Notes under the pieces: generated by a model
What the model saw: the letters and a program-made list of their open reading frames with translations, nothing else
Databases searched by the model: none
What the model was told of the DNA's origin: nothing
Translations under genes and position numbers: made by a program
DNA from: Betaproteobacteria bacterium
Lineage (GTDB): Bacteria; Pseudomonadota; Gammaproteobacteria; Burkholderiales; Burkholderiaceae_E
Assembly: GCA_009925965.1 (NCBI GenBank)
Contig: RFPW01000152.1
Location: forward strand, 1-5,636
Direction: 5' to 3'
Length of the DNA: 5,636 bases
In this document: in pieces, positions 1-5,636 of the stretch
Layout: the number at the start of each line of letters is the position of its first letter
How positions within the stretch are numbered: the stretch's first letter is position 1

Positions 1-1124
1 CGATAACGATAGCGTTTGACACGCGCCTGCCCCGGGTCAATCACATAGCGAATCCCCGGGACCGTGACCGAGGTTTCTGCCACGTTGGTGGCCAGCACAA
101 TCCGCCGCCCATGGCCCCCATCAGCACCAAAGACTTTCATCTGGTCGCCAGCGGCCAGCCTCGAATAGAGTGGCAACACTTCCATCGCCTGACGCTGTGA
201 CGGCGGACCCGGCGGATGCCTGCGAAGGTGGGTCTCGACCTCGCGGATTTCGCGCTCACCAGGCAAGAAAACCAAGACGTCACCGGGACGCTCGCGCCAG
301 ACTTCGTCAATCGCCTGACCAATCGCTTCAGGCAATTCGATCAACTCTTGATCTGCCACAAGCTGAGGTGGACGCCACCGCACCTCGACCGGAAACAACC
401 GCCCCGAAACCTCAATCACGGGGGCCGGTCGGCCTGGCGCGCCAAAATGCGCGGCAAATCGCTCTGCGTCGATCGTTGCTGAAGTGATGACGAGCCGAAA
501 ATCATCGCGACGCTCAACGAGGCGTTTGAGGTAACCGAGCAAGAAGTCGATGTTCAAGCTCCGTTCATGCGCCTCATCCACGATGATCGTGTCGTATTCG
601 CGCAGCCAAGGGTCACCCTGCGTTTCTGCCAACAAGATGCCGTCGGTCATCAGCTTGATCGTTGCCCCGGGTTGCAGGCGATCCTGAAACCGGACCTTGT
701 AGCCCACATGTTCACCCGGCGGCGAACCGATCTCCTCGGCAATCCGTTGAGCGACGGTCACCGCTGCAATCCGTCTGGGCTGGGTATGACCGATTCGTCC
801 CATCTGCCCCCGTCCCGCCAGAGCGCAAATTTTGGGGAGCTGCGTGGTTTTGCCTGACCCAGTTTCACCCGCCACGATCACCACTGGGCACTCACGGATC
901 GCGCGGGCGATCTCCTCGCGGCGCAAACTCACTGGCAACGCCTCTGGAAAAACCAGCGGAGGCAATGGCGCACGCTGCACAGCCGGTCGGCGCTCGGAGG
1001 GCCCTCGCGGAGCGGTCCCATGCGTAGCAGGTCCGCGCGCGGGGCGAGGCGAAAAGCGGCGGGGATGGTCAGTGGCAGTCAAGCTGCCAATTATAATCGG
1101 GGCCCTTAAACCTCGAGGCGCCAT
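1..1124 (-). CDS. hrpA: ATP-dependent RNA helicase HrpA, DEAH box (5' part; 3' end outside window)
   Basis: HrpA is a large cytoplasmic DEAH-box RNA helicase (family length about 1300 residues); E. coli HrpA acts in mRNA processing and rescue of stalled ribosomes. I translated the minus strand by hand from 1124 to 1 and found about 374 codons without a stop. Counting from the ATG at 1124: a Pro/Arg-rich low-complexity N-terminus (residues 1-57); the HrpA-like lead-in FPEALPVS (59-66); Walker A GETGSGKT (86-93); DEAH (183-186); SAT, motif III (215-217); the start of the second RecA domain with DVLVFLPG (282-289); motif V region ATNVAETS (345-352). The rest is cut off by the left edge. Start: the frame is closed by a stop at 1188-1190, and the only ATGs before the conserved core are at 1130 and 1124. 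The latter has AGGA five bases upstream. A non-ATG start further in is possible because an AT-rich promoter-like site sits in codons 10-12. Identity is near certain, the exact start less so. Confidence 0.95.
   Translation of the reverse strand, partial: MAPRGLRAPIIIGSLTATDHPRRFSPRPARGPATHGTAPRGPSERRPAVQRAPLPPLVFPEALPVSLRREEIARAIRECPVVIVAGETGSGKTTQLPKICALAGRGQMGRIGHTQPRRIAAVTVAQRIAEEIGSPPGEHVGYKVRFQDRLQPGATIKLMTDGILLAETQGDPWLREYDTIIVDEAHERSLNIDFLLGYLKRLVERRDDFRLVITSATIDAERFAAHFGAPGRPAPVIEVSGRLFPVEVRWRPPQLVADQELIELPEAIGQAIDEVWRERPGDVLVFLPGEREIREVETHLRRHPPGPPSQRQAMEVLPLYSRLAAGDQMKVFGADGGHGRRIVLATNVAETSVTVPGIRYVIDPGQARVKRYRY
1092..1097 (+). promoter_or_regulatory. Candidate -10 element for argA
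   Basis: A perfect TATAAT lies in otherwise GC-rich DNA, 25 bases before the argA ATG. Transcription starting about 7 bases downstream would leave a leader of roughly 19 bases that still contains the GAGG ribosome site. No good -35 box is present: the 17-base position (1069-1074) reads TCAGTG, and there is no extended -10 TGn. The assignment therefore rests on the -10 match and its position. The element is part of the palindrome ATTATAAT (1090-1097), so it also reads TATAAT on the minus strand. Confidence 0.5.
1115..1118 (+). promoter_or_regulatory. Shine-Dalgarno for argA
   Basis: GAGG stands four bases before the ATG at 1123, a slightly short but workable spacing. It fixes the argA start: the same frame is open back to 832, but that extension only mirrors the hrpA coding strand. 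The GAGG is the right half of a CCTCGAGG palindrome (1111-1118). Confidence 0.6.
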
Positions 1125-2454
1125 GAGCATCCTGCCATCACCCGCCGATCCGGGCCCCTTCGTCGCATGGCTTCGCGGCGTCGCCCCCTACATCCATGCG
1201 TTTCGGGGCAAAACGTTCGTCGTCGCCTTTCCGGGCGAGCTCGTCATTGCGGGTGGGCTCAACGCGCTCGTCCATGACATTTCGCTGCTCACGGCGATGG
1301 GTTTACGCATCGTCGTTGTTCACGGCGCCCGACCGCAGGTCGAAGAGCAGCTTCGACTGCGCGGCGCCCCAGCCCATTTTGGCCCCACCGGCATTCGAAT
1401 TACCGATTCAGTCGCCCTCGAATGCCTGAAGGAGGCCTCGGGCGAAATTCGTCTCGACCTGGAAGCCGCATTCTCACAAGGGCTTCCCAACACACCCATG
1501 GCCTACTCGGCAATGCGCGTCGTGTCGGGCAACCTCGTGGTGGCCCGCCCGCTGGGCGTGATTGGGGGGATCGATTACGCCCAAACCGGGCTTGTGCGCA
1601 AGGTTGATACCGAGGCGATCCGATTCATTCTCAATTCCGGTGGCATCGTGTCGCTCTCACCGTTGGGCTATTCCCCCACTGGCGAAGCGCTTAACCTGAC
1701 GATGGAAGATGTGGCCGTCGCAACGGCCGTTGCGCTTGATGCTGAAAAGCTCATCTTTATTGACCAAGAAGTTGGAATCCCCGCGGAAGACGGATCGCTT
1801 CTGCGAGAAATATCAGAGGCCGACGCCGAGTCCATTCTGGCCCGTGACTATCTGGCGCACGAACTTAGGTTCACCCTCAAACACATGTTGAAGGCTTGCC
1901 AGAACGGCGTGGCGCGAGCCCATCTTGTGCCGTTTGGGATCGATGGCAGTCTCCTGCTGGAGCTTTTTTTACACGATGGCGTCGGCACGATGCTGGTCGA
2001 AGAGACGCTTGATCTCGTGCGCGAGGCAACCCCGGAAGATGTCGGCGGTTTACTCGCCCTGCTGCGTCCGCTCGAAGAAGATGGCACGCTGGTCCGGCGC
2101 GACCGGGCACTGATCGAGCGCGAAATCGGCAACTTCACGGTCGTTGAACACGATGGGGTTATTTTTGGTTGCGCTGCGCTCTACCCCTTCGCCACCGAAC
2201 GAATCGGCGAGATGGCCTGCCTGGCCGTCGCCAAGAACGTTCAGAGCCAAGGCGATGGCGAGCGACTGCTCAAGCGCATCGAGCAGCGTGCCCGGGCGGC
2301 TGGATTAGATCACCTGTTCGTCCTGACGACTCGGGCGCAACACTGGTTTTTGAAGCGCGGCTTCGTTCAAGCCGATGTGGATGCGCTGCCTGGCGAACGC
2401 AAGAAACTCTATAACTGGCAGCGGATGAGCCAAATTTTTATCAAGGCCCTCTAG
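1123..2454 (+). CDS. argA: N-acetylglutamate synthase (amino-acid N-acetyltransferase), classical ArgA type
   Basis: This enzyme transfers the acetyl group of acetyl-CoA to L-glutamate, the first committed step of arginine biosynthesis; in this family it is feedback-inhibited by arginine. The product is 443 residues, the same length as E. coli ArgA. Residues about 15-290 form the amino-acid-kinase-like domain, with VHGARPQ (66-72) and the family linker LFLHDGVGTM (281-290). Residues about 295-443 are the GNAT acetyltransferase domain, with GEMACLAV (362-369), an acetyl-CoA loop of the Q-x-x-G-x-G type (Q374, G377, G379) and LTTRAQHWF followed by KRGF (401-414). The C-terminal LYNWQR (429-434) is also typical. 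The ATG at 1123 is chosen for its GAGG and because upstream codons are antisense hrpA. The gene starts on the same CATG as hrpA and is followed after 55 bases by yggX. A run of seven T (1964-1970) lies within the frame, which stays intact. Confidence 0.97.
   Translation: MSILPSPADPGPFVAWLRGVAPYIHAFRGKTFVVAFPGELVIAGGLNALVHDISLLTAMGLRIVVVHGARPQVEEQLRLRGAPAHFGPTGIRITDSVALECLKEASGEIRLDLEAAFSQGLPNTPMAYSAMRVVSGNLVVARPLGVIGGIDYAQTGLVRKVDTEAIRFILNSGGIVSLSPLGYSPTGEALNLTMEDVAVATAVALDAEKLIFIDQEVGIPAEDGSLLREISEADAESILARDYLAHELRFTLKHMLKACQNGVARAHLVPFGIDGSLLLELFLHDGVGTMLVEETLDLVREATPEDVGGLLALLRPLEEDGTLVRRDRALIEREIGNFTVVEHDGVIFGCAALYPFATERIGEMACLAVAKNVQSQGDGERLLKRIEQRARAAGLDHLFVLTTRAQHWFLKRGFVQADVDALPGERKKLYNWQRMSQIFIKAL
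1130..1133 (-). promoter_or_regulatory. Shine-Dalgarno for hrpA (ATG at 1124)
   Basis: On the minus strand AGGA is followed by five bases (TGCTC) and then the ATG at 1124-1122. For the other in-frame ATG at 1130 the AGG would directly touch the start codon, which is too close. This spacing favours 1124. The site lies inside the first codons of argA on the other strand. Confidence 0.5.
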
Positions 2455-2462
2455 CCGCCTTT

Positions 2463-2495
2463 CGGACCCCTCACGGACCCTTCACGGACACCAAT
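2463..2495 (+). repeat. Short tandem repeat, 11-base unit, in the argA-yggX spacer
   Basis: Two units, CGGACCCCTCA (2463-2473) and CGGACCCTTCA (2474-2484), differ at one base. A decayed third copy, CGGACACCAAT (2485-2495), shares the first five bases and part of the rest. The array fills most of the 55-base spacer and ends next to the yggX ribosome site. The unit is about one helical turn long. No function can be assigned. Confidence 0.6.
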
Positions 2496-2496
2496 T

Positions 2497-2501
2497 AAGG
2501 A
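2497..2501 (+). promoter_or_regulatory. Shine-Dalgarno for yggX
   Basis: AAGGA lies eight bases before the ATG at 2510, a standard spacing that supports this start. It is the clearest ribosome site in the window. Confidence 0.7.
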
Positions 2502-2509
2502 ACCAAGTC

Positions 2510-2782
2510 ATGGCACGAACGATCCACTGTATCAAGCTCAACCAGGAGGCCGAGGGTCTCGACTTCCCACCCTATCCTGGCGAGCTCGGCAAGAAAATTT
2601 ATGAGCAGGTTTCACGCGAGGCCTGGGCAGCCTGGCTCAAGCATCAGACGATGCTGGTCAATGAGAACCGCCTGAGCCTGGCGGATGCAAGGGCACGCAA
2701 ATACCTGGCGACGCAAATGGAAGCCTGGTTTTTTGGCGATGGCGGCGATAAGCCCATGGGCTACGTTCCCCCCGCCCCTTAA
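2510..2782 (+). CDS. yggX: Fe(2+)-trafficking / oxidative damage protection protein YggX
   Basis: YggX is a small cytoplasmic protein linked to iron trafficking and to protecting iron-sulfur clusters and DNA from oxidative damage; its molecular role is still debated. The product is 90 residues, the usual family size. The N-terminal RTIHCIKL carries Cys7, at the position of the conserved cysteine of E. coli YggX. Next come EAEGLDFPPYPGELGKKIY (about 13-31), EAWAAWLKHQTMLVNE (about 37-52), and a C-terminal GYVPP. These segments line up with the known protein without gaps in the core. The start is set by AAGGA at 2497-2501. The gene lies 55 bases after argA and 11-20 bases before the phosphatase gene on the same strand, so co-transcription with both is plausible. 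It ends with TAA at 2780-2782. Confidence 0.95.
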   Translation: MARTIHCIKLNQEAEGLDFPPYPGELGKKIYEQVSREAWAAWLKHQTMLVNENRLSLADARARKYLATQMEAWFFGDGGDKPMGYVPPAP

Positions 2783-2793
2783 AGTTCCTTGAT

Positions 2794-3684
2794 GTGACCA
2801 CCATGACACCCGCAATCGCCATCCACGCGGAGCTGATGCGCTTGCCCAAACCCGGGCGAGCGCGTTGCGAGGATGTGGCGGGTGGACTCGATCGGACCTG
2901 GTGGCTGATGGATGGCGCAACTGGCGTCATCGCCCCTGAAGGGATTTGTGATTCGGGGTGGTTCGCGGAAACGATCCAGGCGTCATTTCTGAGCCAGCTG
3001 GCGGAGGAACCTTCCACGCCCCTCGATCAATTGATCAGCCAGGCCACCCAGACGGCTTCAGAACAATTTGCTCGCCTCGCGCCACCATCCATGCGAAAGC
3101 ACTCGCCCTGGTGGCCAAGCAGCACATTGGTGCTGATCAGACTGCTTGATGCCAACGGACCCATGACCGAACTGGATATTCGTGTGGTGGGCGACTCAGA
3201 TCTCGCAATCGTTGGGCGCGGTGGTGAGGTTCGCACCGTGCGGGATGATCGTCATACTCAGTATTGTTCTGGACTCTATCAAGAGGTAATGAACGCATTG
3301 CGCGACGGCGTTGGCTACGAGTCGGACCGCTTTCGAAACGCTCTGGCCGCCGCGGTGACGACCGAACGGCAGAATCGAAACCGCCCAGAAACGTATTGGG
3401 TCCTGGCGCCCGAACCATTCGCGCCCGTGAATGCCGTCAGCGCTAGACTGCCTCTCAACTCGGGCGACCGAATCATCCTTTGCTCGGACGGTGCTGCCCG
3501 AGGCCATGCAGTCTTTGGATTGGAAGACGCCGACGACGGATTTCGCGCGTTTGCCACGGGCGATCTCGGGTCCTTGCTCCAGCGCGTACGTTCCGCTGAA
3601 GACAAGGACCACGAGGGTTCAGCCGCGCCGCGCGGCACGCGCCATGATGACGCGACCGTGCTGCGCTTGAGCTTTACTTGGTAA
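2794..3684 (+). CDS. PP2C-like (PPM family) serine/threonine protein phosphatase
   Basis: The product is 296 residues from the GTG at 2794, or 293 from the ATG at 2803. PPM phosphatases are metal-dependent cytoplasmic enzymes that remove phosphate from Ser/Thr of proteins. Counting from the GTG, the motifs appear in family order: R22-x-x-x-E26-D27, corresponding to the usual N/E-D metal site; LMDGATG (38-44) with the Asp-Gly pair; SSTLVLIRL (109-117); VGDSDLAIV (132-140); ILCSDGA (228-234); HDDATVLRL (284-292) with the last metal-binding Asp. All expected acidic metal ligands seem to be present, so it is probably active. No signal peptide, membrane segment or extra domain is seen. The closest type seems to be the short PP2C_2-like form; I know no gene name for it. 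The start is unsure because neither candidate has a good ribosome site, which could mean coupling to yggX just upstream. The 3' end overlaps the convergent gene by 11 bases. Confidence 0.85.
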   Translation: MTTMTPAIAIHAELMRLPKPGRARCEDVAGGLDRTWWLMDGATGVIAPEGICDSGWFAETIQASFLSQLAEEPSTPLDQLISQATQTASEQFARLAPPSMRKHSPWWPSSTLVLIRLLDANGPMTELDIRVVGDSDLAIVGRGGEVRTVRDDRHTQYCSGLYQEVMNALRDGVGYESDRFRNALAAAVTTERQNRNRPETYWVLAPEPFAPVNAVSARLPLNSGDRIILCSDGAARGHAVFGLEDADDGFRAFATGDLGSLLQRVRSAEDKDHEGSAAPRGTRHDDATVLRLSFTW

Positions 3685-5636
3685 CGTCGAAAACGAGATT
3701 CACTTTCGAAGGACCAAACGAAGCCCAAGGGACTACCTTAGTGAAGTTCACACCAGGTTTGCTGAAGTCACAGACCCCACTTGGGAAGATCGTCCGCAAC
3801 CGGCTGAGATCAGCAGCGTTCAATGACACCTTGTAGTCCGCGAGGTCGACTGGCTTGAGCTGACACTTCAGGTTGTTGGATGCGAGTGGACCGCCCGCTT
3901 CCATCCGGGGGAACCGATACGACGGCCACAGAATGTTGCACTGTGACCCACTCGTGCCCAAGGTCTGCCTTTCGGCAATGAACTGTGGAACGGTCGATTT
4001 GTCGAAGCAGCCATCGGTTACATCAGCGGGTCGGTTGCGAATGACTTTGGTTCGCTGGGCGTCGGCAGTCTTGTCAGCAGCGATGGCCTCCATCCACTTC
4101 TCGAACGCCGCAATCGAATTGGCACTTAAGGCCGCGATTGGCGCAGCAGGGTTTGCTGCCGTCGGCGCCGTCCCGTTACCGCCACGCCACATCACGTAGT
4201 TGTCGGCGTTGCCATTGGCCTGCAGCACCCGTTCCCGCGCCGCAAAATGTTCCCACTGCATGTGGTAGTTCGAGGTGTCTTCCCCGTAGATGTTGGAAAC
4301 ATCCAGAATCGGAATCGACGACAAACCGCCACCGCCGTGCAGCAGGAGACCGCTCTGATTGGCGCGCAGAATCGCATCCGCATTACCCACAGTACGTGAA
4401 GCAACCGGATTGGCATCGGTATCAAAGCCGCCCACGTTCGCATTCAGATCCAGAAACTGCGTGACCGTGATCGCCCCAGAGTTCAGTGCGGAAAGCCCAT
4501 ATTGCACGCCCACGTTGTCGTAGGTCCGCAGGCCAATCGTGGTCTTCCCGGAGGGATCCAGCGGATTCGGCCCTTTGCCATAAACGTTTGAGCCAATATC
4601 AAAAATGGTCGGCCGTGCGCCAGCAAAATTGGGCGGACTTGCCGTCGGGTCGTAGCGAAGGGAAACCGGCACTGCCGCATTCCAAACCGCCGAGGCGTAA
4701 TTGCCCACACCGGCAAATGTCGGAGCAGCGCGGCCCGGGACGGGGTCAGTCCGCCCCATCTGGTTGCCATTGGCCACCAGGGTGATTTCAGCCGCATAAC
4801 CTGAGAGCGTCGCCTTCTGGGCCGGGGTGAACGAGGTGGCTGAAGGCAGGTTGCTTGCAAAATAATTGCTCAAAAGGTGCGCATCGGCACCCGACTGGGC
4901 AATCGTGATGACATCCGGGAAGGTTGCATCGATCAGTGCACCATCAAATAGCCCAGGGAACATGTCACCCAACTGTAGGCTCGCGATCGCGCCCCCCGAA
5001 GTGCCCGTGGAAATCGTATACACCGGCGCTCCAAAGCGCTTGATGAAGTACTCCTTGGTCATCGACGCCGCCTCGCCCGAAAGGACGTTATTACAGGCGT
5101 TGGTGGGATGATTCAGGGTGTTGTTGGCTACCGCATAACCGCGCGACAGCCACGTGTCGTTCATGGGGTTATAACCAAAAACGCCTCCCTGGATATACCA
5201 GCCACCCACGCAACCCGTACCGTGACCGTAGACCAGACGCTTATTCCAGTTTTTAGGAGGGGTCGTTGGAGTCGGTTCGACATCTTTCGTTGGATCGAAC
5301 AGCATGGTGATCTGCGCGATCCCCCGATCGATCGTCGTGGTCTCAACCCGCACGATATAGGGCACCATCGCGCCCGCTGCGTTCTTGATCATCTTGACGT
5401 CTGCGGGGATCGTCTTTGTATCGGTCAGCGGCTTGAACACCTCACCGGTCGTGCGATAGGAGAACTGGACGTTCGTTTGCGCCGAGCAGTTCGGGTCGGT
5501 CGCATTGGCCACTAATTTCGAGCCATCAGGCAGCGCGAGGGTGCTGGTCTGACAGATGAAAGGGGTCACCTGAGGACCTGAAGAGATTGGGCCGGCGATT
5601 GGATAGTTGGTCAAGGTCAGCGCGCTCGCGGCAGAG
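3674..5636 (-). CDS. DUF6351-family protein, probable exported alpha/beta-hydrolase-like enzyme (5' end outside window)
   Basis: There are 653 codons before the TAA at 3676-3674, and the frame is open to the right edge. The visible part begins with a stretch that I recall as internal in DUF6351 proteins (LTLTNYPIAGPISSGP), so an N-terminal portion, probably with a signal peptide, is missing. Other family-like segments are VPYIVRVE, NKRLVYGHGTGC, VLSGEA, DNVGVQYGLSALN followed by QFLDLN, and GGGGLSSIPILD. A nucleophile-elbow pattern GTSGG (Gly-x-Ser-x-Gly) lies at 5005-4991 with its Ser codon at 4999-4997. Candidate catalytic histidines are at 4264-4262 and 4249-4247 (YHMQWEHF). The visible part has eight cysteines, spread over both ends, which fits disulfides and an extracytoplasmic location. 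Substrate and role are unknown; a polyester- or ester-cleaving enzyme is a guess from the fold. The TTG at 5614 gives a possible start but cuts a conserved segment, so it is not the real one. Family call fairly sure, function not. Confidence 0.82.
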   Translation of the reverse strand, partial: SAASALTLTNYPIAGPISSGPQVTPFICQTSTLALPDGSKLVANATDPNCSAQTNVQFSYRTTGEVFKPLTDTKTIPADVKMIKNAAGAMVPYIVRVETTTIDRGIAQITMLFDPTKDVEPTPTTPPKNWNKRLVYGHGTGCVGGWYIQGGVFGYNPMNDTWLSRGYAVANNTLNHPTNACNNVLSGEAASMTKEYFIKRFGAPVYTISTGTSGGAIASLQLGDMFPGLFDGALIDATFPDVITIAQSGADAHLLSNYFASNLPSATSFTPAQKATLSGYAAEITLVANGNQMGRTDPVPGRAAPTFAGVGNYASAVWNAAVPVSLRYDPTASPPNFAGARPTIFDIGSNVYGKGPNPLDPSGKTTIGLRTYDNVGVQYGLSALNSGAITVTQFLDLNANVGGFDTDANPVASRTVGNADAILRANQSGLLLHGGGGLSSIPILDVSNIYGEDTSNYHMQWEHFAARERVLQANGNADNYVMWRGGNGTAPTAANPAAPIAALSANSIAAFEKWMEAIAADKTADAQRTKVIRNRPADVTDGCFDKSTVPQFIAERQTLGTSGSQCNILWPSYRFPRMEAGGPLASNNLKCQLKPVDLADYKVSLNAADLSRLRTIFPSGVCDFSKPGVNFTKVVPWASFGPSKVNLVFDVTK

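Noticed and set aside
137..1027. Several open frames of 60-120 codons on both strands at the left end
   Set aside because: They all lie in other frames of the hrpA coding sequence, which carries the complete helicase motif set. Their translations show no recognisable domain and are Arg/Pro/Ser-rich, as expected for shadow frames in GC-rich DNA.
1077..1082. TTGACT on the minus strand as a -35 box for hrpA
   Set aside because: It lies downstream of the likely hrpA ATG, and at the expected distance the sequence is CCGCTT, a poor -10.
832..1122. N-terminal extension of the argA frame, open back to 832
   Set aside because: The added 97 residues are the antisense of the hrpA Walker A region and its N-terminus. 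ArgA from 1123 already has the full family length, a ribosome site and a promoter-like -10.
3660..3720. Transcription terminator between the converging genes
   Set aside because: No GC-rich stem followed by a T-run exists on either strand here; the coding regions overlap.
3315..3728. Minus-strand open frame of 137 codons within the phosphatase gene
   Set aside because: It is antisense to clear PP2C motifs, has no ribosome site that I can see and no recognisable family.
5108..5515. Plus-strand open frame of 135 codons opposite the DUF6351 gene
   Set aside because: It is antisense to conserved family segments and its Arg/His/Asp-rich composition is typical of a shadow frame.
5612..5614. TTG at 5614 as the start of the large minus-strand gene
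   Set aside because: The frame continues to the window edge, and the TTG falls inside a segment (LTLTNYPIAGP) that is internal in the family. The gene is cut by the window.

Overview
The window looks like chromosomal DNA of a Gram-negative proteobacterium, most likely a betaproteobacterium of the Burkholderiales. The reasons are its high GC with GC-rich third positions, a classical 443-residue ArgA (amino-acid-kinase domain fused to a GNAT domain), and the hrpA / argA / yggX neighbourhood, which I recall as typical of that order. The placement is an inference and was not tested by a search. There is no insertion sequence, CRISPR array, tRNA, rRNA or phage gene, and coding density is close to 100 percent.

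Layout. Positions 1-1124 (minus strand) hold the 5' part of hrpA, a DEAH-box RNA helicase cut by the left edge; it is intact from its start through motif V. Head to head with it, argA (1123-2454, plus) encodes N-acetylglutamate synthase, the first step of arginine biosynthesis. The two ATGs lie on opposite strands of one CATG, so the genes share their first bases and no free intergenic promoter region exists. After a 55-base spacer with a short tandem repeat comes yggX (2510-2782, plus), a small protein linked to iron trafficking and oxidative-damage protection. Eleven to twenty bases later is a PP2C-like serine/threonine phosphatase (2794-3684, plus). Converging on it, and overlapping its end by 11 bases, is a large gene on the minus strand (3674-5636) for a DUF6351-type, probably exported, alpha/beta-hydrolase-like protein whose N-terminus lies beyond the right edge.

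How the genes work together. argA, yggX and the phosphatase gene are co-oriented, closely spaced and have no visible terminator between them, so they may be one transcript, but their functions (arginine synthesis, iron/oxidative protection, protein dephosphorylation) do not form an obvious pathway. The DUF6351 gene is a separate unit read from the other side.

I did not find a convincing new multi-gene system. The points most worth a second look are the overlapping divergent starts of hrpA and argA with a self-complementary -10 element, the orphan PP2C phosphatase attached to yggX, and the uncharacterised DUF6351 hydrolase.
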